From: Halobacillus sp. Marseille-P3879 | GTDB taxonomy: Bacteria; Bacillota; Bacilli; Bacillales; Halobacillaceae | Assembly: GCF_900240285.1 (NCBI RefSeq) | Contig: NZ_OESS01000003.1 | Span: 186,001-250,000 of the forward strand | Direction: 5' to 3' | DNA: 64,000 bases | Shown: positions 45,059-52,699 of the stretch, in pieces | Numbering within the stretch: position 1 is the stretch's first letter | Layout: each line of letters begins with the position of its first letter | Made by a program: the position numbers and the translations under genes | Notes under the pieces: generated by a model | What the model was told of the DNA's origin: nothing | The model's database searches: none | Seen by the model: only the letters and a program-made list of their open reading frames with translations

Positions 45059-46332
45059 GAGGTTTCCCCCCTTTTAGGGTATAACATTATACTCACTAGT
45101 ATGGAGATCAGGGTAATGCTGAGTAAACTAATGGCGGGCATCCAGAGGATTGATAAATCTTCGAATTGGAACCACTCCATTAACACGGACAGCGTCAGAC
45201 CATTCGGCGTCCATTCGCCGATTTCCTGAAGCCAGTTAGGCAGCACATAGACAGGAATGAAATTTCCTCCTATGGTCCCGAAAAACATAATAATCGCCAT
45301 AAAAATCCCGTTCGCTGTATCCGGGTTTTTTAACCGTAAGGAGATCGATGTCAAAATAGATGATAAACCTGCAATTGCAAAAGAATAAACGGATGCCATA
45401 AGGATTAATCCCATCCAAAACATAAAAGAACGCCCTGAGAACACCCCTAAGATCGCATGTGAACCAATAAAGATCAATAGGATTTGAAGCCAGGAAAGGA
45501 TAAAGGTCGCGAACGTTTTACCAAATAAAAAGTGGAAGCCTGGTGCATTTGTTAAAGCAATTCGATTAAACGTATGCTCGCGTTTTTCAACCCCTGTACG
45601 GGTAGCAACCGTACTAGCCATAAATAAAACAAACAATGCTCCCATAGATAAAGTGAAATATTGATCGATTGAAAGCGTGAAGGATTGATCGTCTTCCATC
45701 ATTTCCGTTCCGCCTTCAGGCCGTTGGATTTCACTGATATTAATATCACTGCCTGATGCAGATATGGCATACTGCAGGTTCATTTGCTCCAGGAAACCCT
45801 CAATAACATCATGAACCATATCCACTTCAAATGATGATTTTTCTGCTGAAAAGCTTAACGCATGTTCACTTCCTTCATTAAGGTAGAGGGTTTTTAATAA
45901 TTGTGCGGTGTAATTCTCTGGAATGATGAGACTTGCATCCAGATCCCCATTTTCAACCCCATTCTCAGCCTCGTTTCTTGACATGGTTTGAACAGTCATC
46001 CAATCTTCTAATTCAGGACCGGTTAAAAATTCCGTTAATAATTCCACTGGTGGGGCTTCTTGAGCGCTGCGTATCAGCTCTTGCTTCCTTTCATCCGGAA
46101 TTTGTTCTGATTGAGTGACAGAAACTTCAAATTCTTCTATCGCTTCCTCTTGATTCTCTTCTATCACTAAGCCTAAAGATAAATCGAAATTCATGCTTTG
46201 ATCTTCCTCAAATATCCCAGACATTGAGACACTGAGCACCACTACTAATACGAGTGGTAAGATGATGACGGTTAGGACTTCTTTGCGATCGCGCCAAAAT
46301 AATAGTAAATCTTTAATTAAAAATGTCAGCAT
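45055..46332 (-). CDS. lnrM: ABC-2 type permease, LnrM-like
   Basis: 425 residues with the same topology: helix at 18-38, a very acidic extracellular domain (about 40-220), then helices containing FFGTIGGNFIPVYVLPNWLQEIGEWTPNGLTLS, a typical ABC-2 membrane signature. GGGGGTGTCTGA precedes the ATG. It pairs with the LnrN-like subunit and the ATPase encoded 11 nt upstream. Confidence 0.82.
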   Translation of the reverse strand: MLTFLIKDLLLFWRDRKEVLTVIILPLVLVVVLSVSMSGIFEEDQSMNFDLSLGLVIEENQEEAIEEFEVSVTQSEQIPDERKQELIRSAQEAPPVELLTEFLTGPELEDWMTVQTMSRNEAENGVENGDLDASLIIPENYTAQLLKTLYLNEGSEHALSFSAEKSSFEVDMVHDVIEGFLEQMNLQYAISASGSDINISEIQRPEGGTEMMEDDQSFTLSIDQYFTLSMGALFVLFMASTVATRTGVEKREHTFNRIALTNAPGFHFLFGKTFATFILSWLQILLIFIGSHAILGVFSGRSFMFWMGLILMASVYSFAIAGLSSILTSISLRLKNPDTANGIFMAIIMFFGTIGGNFIPVYVLPNWLQEIGEWTPNGLTLSVLMEWFQFEDLSILWMPAISLLSITLISILVSIMLYPKRGETS

Positions 46333-46343
46333 TCAGACACCCC

Positions 46344-47276
46344 CTAATCCCTCAATGTCCTGCCGGTTAAATGGAGAAAAACATCTTCAAGGCTTGGATT
46401 TTCCATTTGGAAATTCAGGATCTTAATGTTTTCCTGATCCGCGATTCTCACAAGAGTGCTTATGATATTCGCTGATTTTTGGGCAATAATTTTGATCCCG
46501 TCTCCTGATTCTTCAACTTGCCGGACCACATCTATGTTTTGTATTGCATTTATGAAATTATCATGTATTTGGTTTAGTTGAACCCTCATTGTATCTTCAT
46601 TGGAAAGAATGCTTAATAATTCTGAGTGGGTTCCAGAAGCAATCACTTTTCCGTGATCCATAATGTAGACACGGTTACAAAGCTGTTCAACTTCTTCCAT
46701 ATAATGACTCGTGTAAAGGACCGTGGTTTGGCTGTTTTCATTTAATTGGCGGATCATTTCTAATATATAATTGCGTGACTGTGGGTCGATTCCCACTGTT
46801 GGTTCATCGAGTATCAAAATACTTGGATTATGCAGCAAGGCTGAAGCAATATTGATGCGGCGTTTCATCCCGCCTGAGAAGGTCTTAATAATGTCTTTCT
46901 GACGGTCTTTAAGTCCTACGAGTTCAAGCGTTTCTTGAATGCGTAATTCTAATTGATCTTTTGGTACTCGGTAAATACGTCCGAAAAATTTCAAATTTTC
47001 ATAAGCAGTAAGCTCTTGATATAAGGCAATTTCTTGTGGGACGACACCGAGCACTTTTCTTAAATCACTGGGGTTACTGATCATACTTTTCCCGTGTAAT
47101 TTCACGTCACCGGATGTGGGCTTCAATAAAGAGGAAATCATGGATATTGTCGTTGATTTTCCTGCTCCGTTCGGACCGAGCAAACCAACAGATTCCCCCT
47201 TATCTAAATAAAGGTCTACATCTTCGACGACCGTTTTTCCCTTGAAAGCTTTACTCAGCTGTATCGTTTCAATCAT
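46344..47276 (-). CDS. lnrL: ABC transporter ATP-binding protein, LnrL-like
   Basis: 310 residues. Walker A is [15 protein letters not shown], the Q-loop [10 protein letters not shown], the signature [16 protein letters not shown], Walker [13 protein letters not shown] and the H-loop [11 protein letters not shown]-terminal extension of about 90 residues is common in drug-resistance ABC ATPases. ATG 47276 follows AGGGAGG; the longer frame starts 7 codons upstream without a good site. It drives the two ABC-2 permeases downstream. Confidence 0.9.
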   Translation of the reverse strand: MIETIQLSKAFKGKTVVEDVDLYLDKGESVGLLGPNGAGKSTTISMISSLLKPTSGDVKLHGKSMISNPSDLRKVLGVVPQEIALYQELTAYENLKFFGRIYRVPKDQLELRIQETLELVGLKDRQKDIIKTFSGGMKRRINIASALLHNPSILILDEPTVGIDPQSRNYILEMIRQLNENSQTTVLYTSHYMEEVEQLCNRVYIMDHGKVIASGTHSELLSILSNEDTMRVQLNQIHDNFINAIQNIDVVRQVEESGDGIKIIAQKSANIISTLVRIADQENIKILNFQMENPSLEDVFLHLTGRTLRD

Positions 47277-47325
47277 AGCCGGACCCTCCCTGGTCATTAT
47301 GGTTATTTATAAAATAAATGAAAAA

Positions 47326-47351
47326 GACTAGAGCCGCTACTGACTCTAGTC
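47326..47351 (-). terminator. terminator between the two-component and ABC genes
   Basis: On the minus strand GACTAGAG-N10-CTCTAGTC is followed by TTTTTC. It should separate the regulator transcript from the exporter transcript, implying a dedicated exporter promoter. Confidence 0.65.
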
Positions 47352-47352
47352 A
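47341..47352 (-). promoter_or_regulatory. candidate LnrK-type binding site 1 (TGAC-N4-GTCA)
   Basis: TGAC-TCTA-GTCA overlaps the hairpin. Its centre is exactly 30 bp from a second TGAC-N4-GTCA site, about three helical turns. Confidence 0.45.
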
Positions 47353-47370
47353 TTTCATCACTGATACCCG

Positions 47371-47382
47371 TGACTTCCGTCA
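47371..47382 (-). promoter_or_regulatory. candidate LnrK-type binding site 2 (TGAC-N4-GTCA)
   Basis: TGAC-TTCC-GTCA lies 8 bp beyond the regulator's stop codon, upstream of the exporter genes. Paired inverted repeats suit NarL-family response regulators. Confidence 0.45.
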
Positions 47383-47390
47383 TTATTTAG

Positions 47391-48026
47391 TTACACAAGG
47401 TGGTGGCGGATTGCATAGATGGCCAACTGCGTGCGATCACGTAAGTCAAGTTTATCAAGAATGTGACTCGTATTATTTTTAACCGTTCCGACCGATAGCC
47501 CGAGACGAGTAGATATTTCTTGATTATTCAGTCCTTCGCCGATGCATTTTAAGATGGATCTTTCCCGCGGTGTCAGGCTTTCATCTGCTTTTTGGGGAGA
47601 GGATTGTTGGTTTAATAATGCTGGCATAACTTTAGCGGCAACGTGATCTTCTATGGATAATCCGCCTGATAAGGCACTTTTGATTGAGCGTATGAGAGAT
47701 TCTGTATCTCCGTTTTTTAACATGTAGCCGTTCACACCAATTTTGAGGGAATCCATGACATATTGATCATCATCAAAGGTAGTCAGCATCAATATTTTTA
47801 AAGAGGGCCATCGTTCCCGCATAATTCTTGCTGCTTCAATTCCGTCCATGACAGGCATGCGAATATCCAGGATGACCAGGTCAAATGCCTGTTGTTCGCA
47901 AAGCTTAATCGCAGATTTTCCATCATCCGCTTCACCGGTTATTTTAATACCTGGCTCCGATTCAATCATCACTTTCAACCCTTGTCGCACCATAATCTGG
48001 TCTTCAGCTAAGAGTACTCGAATCAT
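47391..48026 (-). CDS. lnrK: NarL/LuxR-type response regulator, LnrK-like
   Basis: 211 residues. The receiver domain has the acidic pair in VLLAEDQIMVRQG, the phosphoacceptor Asp in LVILDIRMPVMDG and the Lys in GYMLKNGD. The C-terminal LuxR HTH reads LTPRERSILKCIGEGLNNQEISTRLGLSVGTVKNNTSHIL. Its start lies 23 nt inside the kinase gene, so the two are coupled. It should switch on the exporter genes when membrane-active antibiotic is sensed. Confidence 0.92.
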   Translation of the reverse strand: MIRVLLAEDQIMVRQGLKVMIESEPGIKITGEADDGKSAIKLCEQQAFDLVILDIRMPVMDGIEAARIMRERWPSLKILMLTTFDDDQYVMDSLKIGVNGYMLKNGDTESLIRSIKSALSGGLSIEDHVAAKVMPALLNQQSSPQKADESLTPRERSILKCIGEGLNNQEISTRLGLSVGTVKNNTSHILDKLDLRDRTQLAIYAIRHHLV

Positions 48027-49164
48027 GAAGATTTCCCCGTCCTTTCAATTTTACCCAGCCGCGTAAAATAAATTGTTTTTCACTACGCTGAACCTCCAGG
48101 CCCCCGCCGAGCTTTTCCAACCGTTCCCGCATGGATATAAGACCATAGTCTTCTTTAAAAGTGTAGGCTTCTTTAATTGGATTGATGATTTCAAATCTAA
48201 AAATGCTCCCCCCGGGTGCCTCGAATGTAATTTGAGCTTCTCTTGCATGGCTATGCTTCATAATATTCGTCAGTCCTTCCTGAACAGCACGATAAATGGC
48301 AAAGGATTGTTCACCAGTCAAAGGAGCAGCAAAAGCCCCATGGTGCACAGAAAAATGAATGCGGATAAAGCTTTCCAGCTCCAGCTTCCGAATCAGACGC
48401 ATAACCCCGTGTAAGCCTCCAATTTCCTCCTGCTTAAACGTTTTTACTGCGCGGCGTGTTTCTTCCAGGCTTTCATTAGCTAATTCTTTCAAACGTTCTA
48501 TATGCGGAAGTTCCTTCGTTTCTGATTGGATTCTGTAGGCTTCTAACTGCATGATAAGGGAAGTTAATTTATGTCCCACGGAATCATGAATTTCTCTTCC
48601 GATCATCTGCCGTTCTTCCTGTCTGGCGCTTGCTTCGTCCTGGGCCACGCGCTTTTTGAGAATTCGGTATTCACTGTGCAGGTGGTCATATTGCGAGGAA
48701 AGCTTCTGATGATGAATATCTTTTATTTTATAATAAATGATTCCGGATACGACCAGCATGACAAACAATATTATAAATAATGTGGTCATGGTCGAAACTT
48801 TTCCGAATACTACGAAACTCATGATGGATAGCAGGCTGAGAAGGGAGGGGAATATCAGGTATCTGCCGGGTAACCGTTCAGCTGCTTCAGCTATAAGAAG
48901 CATGTAAGTTAGTAAAACCAGTATATTAAAGTCGTAAGCTTCATTTGGGAAAAATACGAAACAAACGATGACAGCATTTACACAAAACAAGAGTGTTAAA
49001 TATCCTGTATTCTTTTTGAAAAGCGGAGTTATAAAAAAGAAGCAGAAATAAACCGCGACTCCTGCCAACCGCCATAAATACTGGTCTGTATCCTTAAATA
49101 AAGGGTACGTCAAGGCGGCCCAGACTACCAAGTGTAAAGCTAACCATATTAAAAATGATTTCAT
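48004..49164 (-). CDS. lnrJ: sensor histidine kinase, LnrJ-like
   Basis: About 386 residues with six N-terminal membrane helices and no large sensor domain, then a coiled coil and a HisKA_3 dimerisation motif with the phospho-His (ERQMIGREIHDSVGHKLTSLIMQLEAY). The HATPase part has EGLTNIMKHSHAREAQI and YGLISMRERLEKLGGGLEV. Intramembrane sensing suits detection of lipid-targeting antibiotics. I prefer the ATG at 49164 (GGGTGAT upstream) to the GTG at 49200. Gene order kinase, regulator, ATPase, permease, permease matches Bacillus lnrJKLMN. Confidence 0.88.
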   Translation of the reverse strand: MKSFLIWLALHLVVWAALTYPLFKDTDQYLWRLAGVAVYFCFFFITPLFKKNTGYLTLLFCVNAVIVCFVFFPNEAYDFNILVLLTYMLLIAEAAERLPGRYLIFPSLLSLLSIMSFVVFGKVSTMTTLFIILFVMLVVSGIIYYKIKDIHHQKLSSQYDHLHSEYRILKKRVAQDEASARQEERQMIGREIHDSVGHKLTSLIMQLEAYRIQSETKELPHIERLKELANESLEETRRAVKTFKQEEIGGLHGVMRLIRKLELESFIRIHFSVHHGAFAAPLTGEQSFAIYRAVQEGLTNIMKHSHAREAQITFEAPGGSIFRFEIINPIKEAYTFKEDYGLISMRERLEKLGGGLEVQRSEKQFILRGWVKLKGRGNLHDSSTLS

Positions 49165-49549
49165 TAGTATCACCCGTTTCCCACCTAAAGACTCTTTCAC
49201 AATATGAATCCTTTACATCCAATTAACTTGCCTGAGGAAAGACCCTGTGTCATAAAATTACGTCAACCCCTTGTGTGAATTCACAATTCAGTGGCTTTAT
49301 TATCTTATTTCATATAATCAACCATATGAGTGACTTTCCAGACTTACACGCTAGTCGTATCTTAACACAATTCATCTAGCCACAAGTATCATTTCTGTAT
49401 ATGTTTATAAGCCTTAAACAGCTGAAAAAATAAATCAGACTCCGAGGAGCTGCAGAAGACTTATTATCTTTAATGAATATTTTTTCCTTTAGTTAATAAT
49501 CTTTCTCTTGAATTTTAAGGAATTAAGTGATAAATTAATTCTCAAACAT
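49165..49549. other. divergent intergenic region
   Basis: About 385 AT-rich bases between the minus-strand kinase and the zinc island. A perfect 12-bp palindrome TGTGAATTCACA lies at 49274-49285, about 110 bp upstream of the kinase start, and may be an operator. No gene is seen. Confidence 0.45.
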
Positions 49550-49570
49550 AAATAGTAATGATTACTATTT
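49550..49570 (+). promoter_or_regulatory. Zur box, perfect palindrome
   Basis: AAATAGTAAT, one G, then ATTACTATTT: a perfect 10-1-10 palindrome that differs from the Bacillus Zur consensus (AAATCGTAAT-N-ATTACGATTT) at one position in each arm. It lies upstream of seven or eight co-directional genes of zinc homeostasis, which supports the assignment. Confidence 0.88.
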
Positions 49571-49700
49571 AAGGTTAGGGGGAAATGTAGGAGCGTTAAG
49601 AAATGGAATGACTAACTATAAGTATTCAAGCCAAAAAACGAAACTTTATTTCAGTATTTTCAAGATGTGTGAAGTCCATAGATTCTCAGAGGTGAAAAAA

Positions 49701-50057
49701 TTGAGTGATTATTTAATTAAGTTGCTAACGGACAAGATTGTTGGAACCCTGACGAAAGACCAAAAAGAAATATATAATTACGTGACACAAATGGAGGAGG
49801 ACGTGGCTGAGGAAGTTACTACTGAACAAGATTTTTTGGTCCGACTCAAAAGTGACTCCCCCCATGAACGTGCTGCCAGGCACTTTGATATGACATTTCT
49901 TGAATTAATAAACAAGATTAATCGCATCGATGAAGAAATTGCCAGACAGCTGGAAACGAAATTAGATTTAGTTAGGTGGATAGACTGTACGGAGTTAGTT
50001 CGTTCTAAGGTAAATATAAATAAGAATCAAAAAGTATTCTTTTTGTCACTTCCTTGA
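49701..50057 (+). CDS. unknown protein, first gene of the Zur-controlled island
   Basis: 118 residues from a TTG that has AGAGGTG exactly 6 nt upstream; an in-frame ATG at 49608 has only a distant ribosome site. The sequence is mostly helical and charged (TKDQKEIYNYVTQMEEDVAEEV, SDSPHERAARHFDMTFLELINKINRIDEEIARQLE) and may hold a helix-turn-helix-like core, but I cannot name a family. It has one Cys and no obvious metal motif. Its place 130 nt behind a perfect Zur box suggests it is made under zinc starvation. Confidence 0.6.
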   Translation: MSDYLIKLLTDKIVGTLTKDQKEIYNYVTQMEEDVAEEVTTEQDFLVRLKSDSPHERAARHFDMTFLELINKINRIDEEIARQLETKLDLVRWIDCTELVRSKVNINKNQKVFFLSLP

Positions 50058-50111
50058 TAAATCATTTTATACTCACAAGAAATACCGAATCCTTTTTAAG
50101 GAGGTTGTATC

Positions 50112-50546
50112 ATGTTGGATGATTTGTATCGTCAGGTTGTCATGGACCATTCCAAATACAAACGTAATTATGGAACATTATGTGGTGAAAATAATATAAA
50201 TAAAGTTCACTATAAAAACCCAACTTGCGGAGACATAATGGTTTTATATATACGGGTGGGACCAAAAGGTATCGAGGATTTATCATTCGAAGGAGAAGGA
50301 TGCAGCATTAGTATGGCATCATGCTCAATGATGACAGACCTATTGAAAAATCAAACAGTGGAAGCCTCTCGTAAAAAAAGAGATGCCTTCGAGCGATTGA
50401 TAAGGGAAGGAAAAATAGAGGAGAATATTGATTTAGGGGATGCAGAGTCTCTCCAAGGAGTACACAACCTACGAGCTAGACATAATTGTGCCCTTATGCC
50501 TTGGCAAGCCTTTGACAAATGGTTAAAGGAGCAAGAATATGAATGA
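50112..50546 (+). CDS. SufU-type Fe-S cluster/zinc sulfurtransferase paralogue
   Basis: 144 residues, the normal length for SufU. The zinc ligands are all present: Cys and Asp of NPTCGD, Cys of GEGCSISMASCS, and Cys of RHNCALMPW. In Bacillus SufU is a zinc-dependent partner that accepts sulfur from SufS. The last motif differs from the usual RIKCA, so this is probably a second copy rather than the housekeeping gene, and no sufS, sufB, sufC or sufD is adjacent. AAGGAGGTT precedes the ATG. It overlaps the next GTPase gene by 8 nt, which suggests the GTPase may serve it with metal. Confidence 0.82.
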   Translation: MLDDLYRQVVMDHSKYKRNYGTLCGENNINKVHYKNPTCGDIMVLYIRVGPKGIEDLSFEGEGCSISMASCSMMTDLLKNQTVEASRKKRDAFERLIREGKIEENIDLGDAESLQGVHNLRARHNCALMPWQAFDKWLKEQEYE

Positions 50547-51516
50547 AAATGAGCCAAGAATTCCTGTAACGATTGTAACGGGGTATTTGGGGTCAGGAAA
50601 GACGACGTTTATTAACCATATTCTCAAGCATACGGAAGAGAAAGTTGCAGTCATCGTTAATGAATATGGAGATATAGGAATTGATGATCAGCTGATTGAA
50701 CAAACAGAAGAAGAGATTATTGAAATTAATAGTGGATGTATTTGCTGTAATGTTCGTAAAGACTTAATAGATACGTTATCGATGCTTGCCATCTCAAGAA
50801 AAGAAAAAATGATAGAGTTTGACCGAGTGGTAATAGAGACGACAGGACTCGCTGATCCTGCCCCGGTTATCCAAACGTTCTTGATGGATAAGGAGATGGT
50901 TAATGATTTTCTCATAGATAGTGTGTGCTCCTTGTTGGATGCTAAACATATTTCCAGGCACTTAGAACAAAGGGGTGAGGCACTAAGCCAAATAGCTTTT
51001 GCAGATATAATCCTTATCAACAAAACGGACTTAGTGACAAACGCCCATCTAACCAACTTAATCAAACGATTAGAAAAAATTAACCCTGCAGCTTCCATGT
51101 GTTTATGTGAAGACAGCCAGGTTGATTTGGATAAAGTCTTAGGTATCTACTCTTTTGACTTGCAGGAAAAAGTAGAATTAAACCCTGAATTTTTAAATAA
51201 TAACCATCATTATCATGACGACGAGATCTCATCCTTATCCCTGCAAGAAAAAAGGCCGCTTGATTTACGAAAACTTAATCTCTGGATTTCTTTCCTTGTT
51301 CAAATGCAGGGAGAAAGCTTATACCGTTATAAAGGTGTGCTGAATATAGAGGGCATAGATAAGCGGTTTGTTTTTCAAGGGGTGCATATGCTCTTTGCAG
51401 GAGAGGAAAAAAGCGTCTGGGGAAGCTGTTCACGGGTAAGTGAACTAGTATTTATCGGGAAGAATTTGAATAAAAAAGAACTGGAGCAACAGTTTAGAAG
51501 ATGTGTGTCGGACTAA
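50539..51516 (+). CDS. COG0523 (CobW/ZigA) metallochaperone GTPase 1
   Basis: 325 residues. Walker A is GYLGSGKTT (15-23), the metal-binding CxCC motif is GCICC (66-70), the Walker B region is VVIETTGLADPAP, and NKTD gives guanine specificity. A His-rich loop (NNHHYHDDE, His 223, 224 and 226) lies before the CobW C-terminal domain (YRYKGVLNIEG, FQGVHMLF). It should use GTP to hand zinc to a client, perhaps the SufU paralogue with which it overlaps. It is shorter than the two other COG0523 proteins of this island and belongs to another subgroup. Confidence 0.88.
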   Translation: MNENEPRIPVTIVTGYLGSGKTTFINHILKHTEEKVAVIVNEYGDIGIDDQLIEQTEEEIIEINSGCICCNVRKDLIDTLSMLAISRKEKMIEFDRVVIETTGLADPAPVIQTFLMDKEMVNDFLIDSVCSLLDAKHISRHLEQRGEALSQIAFADIILINKTDLVTNAHLTNLIKRLEKINPAASMCLCEDSQVDLDKVLGIYSFDLQEKVELNPEFLNNNHHYHDDEISSLSLQEKRPLDLRKLNLWISFLVQMQGESLYRYKGVLNIEGIDKRFVFQGVHMLFAGEEKSVWGSCSRVSELVFIGKNLNKKELEQQFRRCVSD

Positions 51517-51535
51517 AAAATTTTTGCTTGATTTT

Positions 51536-51556
51536 AAATAGTAATGATTACGCTTA
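51536..51556 (+). promoter_or_regulatory. second Zur box, imperfect right arm
   Basis: AAATAGTAAT-G-ATTACGCTTA: the left arm equals that of the first box, and the right arm matches the core ATTACG. It lies 18 nt before the flavoprotein start, giving the second half of the island its own control point. Confidence 0.78.
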
Positions 51557-51573
51557 ATATCAGGAGGAGTTCC

Positions 51574-52689
51574 GTGAATAAACATTACGACGTACTCATT
51601 GTTGGAGCAGGAGCTTCTGGAATTGGAGTAGGAATACTGATGAAGCAGATGGGCTGTGATAGTTTTTGGCTTATAGATCGTGGTGAGATAGGAGCCACAT
51701 TTCGTAAATGGCCGAAAGAAATGAGGTTTATAACTCCATCCTTTCCTTCACAAGGATTTGGTCAGACAGACCTTAATGCAGTTGTTCCAAAAACGTCTCC
51801 AGGTTATACGCTGAACGAAGAACATCCAACAGGAGAAGATTATGCAGAGTATTTAGAGCTGCTGGTCAATCACTATGAATTACCTGTGAGGACCGGCGTA
51901 GAAGTGAAAGAAGTAAGAAAACTGGACCGACAATTATTTAAAGTGAACACGGCACAGGAAACCATCACCAGCAGGTTCGTAGTTTGGGCAGCTGGCGAGT
52001 ATCAGTATCCAGACTTAGGGGTTTTCCCGGGTGCAGAACTATGCATTCATAACAGCCAAATTCATTCCTTTGAAAAAATGAAAGAAGATGATTATCTAGT
52101 CATAGGGGGTTATGAAAGCGGGCTTGATGCTGTGTACCAGCTGAATAAAATTCAAAAAAAGTCTCGTCTTATAGCTAAAACACCTACCTGGAAGATAGAT
52201 AGCAGTGATCCAAGTGTTATTTTATCACCCTATACCTTTAGTCGAATGAAGGAAGCGATACCTGAAGGGAGGATTAAAGTTTATGAGCAGCAAATAGTAA
52301 ACTCTGTGAGAAAGGAAAAGGCTCATTACTATGTGAATACATTAGAAGGTCATCAATTTATCTCTCATACACCGCCTATATTAGCGACGGGCTTCAAGGG
52401 CAGTACATCTATCATTTCAAATCTTTTCGAATTTGGGGAGCATGGAAAACCTTTAGTAAATGATAAGGATGAATCTACGAAATGTGAAGGTTTGTTCCTG
52501 TGTGGTCCTGAATTGCGGCATGACAGTCATGTTTTTTGTTATATATACAAGTTTAGACAGCGGTTTCCTGTTCTTGCTAAGGAGATTGGGTCTCGTCTTA
52601 ATTTGAATTTAGAGATCCTTGACCTATACAGGAAGGAAAACTTCTATTTAGATGATCTTTCAGAGTGTGGAGAGCGCTGTGAATGTTGA
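51574..52689 (+). CDS. CzcO-like FAD/NAD(P)-dependent oxidoreductase with Cys-rich tail
   Basis: 371 residues. An FAD-binding Rossmann motif opens the protein (YDVLIVGAGASGIGVGILM) and a second dinucleotide site is DYLVIGGYESGLDAVYQL. IDRGEIGATFRKWPKEMRF resembles flavoproteins grouped as CzcO, noted near cation transporters. The last residues, SECGERCEC, form an unusual three-Cys tail that could bind zinc. GTG 51574 follows CAGGAGGAGTTCC; a longer frame would overlap the Zur box. It lies directly before a FeoB-like transporter gene. The substrate is unknown; reduction of a metal complex or disulfide is possible. Confidence 0.75.
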   Translation: MNKHYDVLIVGAGASGIGVGILMKQMGCDSFWLIDRGEIGATFRKWPKEMRFITPSFPSQGFGQTDLNAVVPKTSPGYTLNEEHPTGEDYAEYLELLVNHYELPVRTGVEVKEVRKLDRQLFKVNTAQETITSRFVVWAAGEYQYPDLGVFPGAELCIHNSQIHSFEKMKEDDYLVIGGYESGLDAVYQLNKIQKKSRLIAKTPTWKIDSSDPSVILSPYTFSRMKEAIPEGRIKVYEQQIVNSVRKEKAHYYVNTLEGHQFISHTPPILATGFKGSTSIISNLFEFGEHGKPLVNDKDESTKCEGLFLCGPELRHDSHVFCYIYKFRQRFPVLAKEIGSRLNLNLEILDLYRKENFYLDDLSECGERCEC

Positions 52690-52699
52690 GGGAAGCAGT

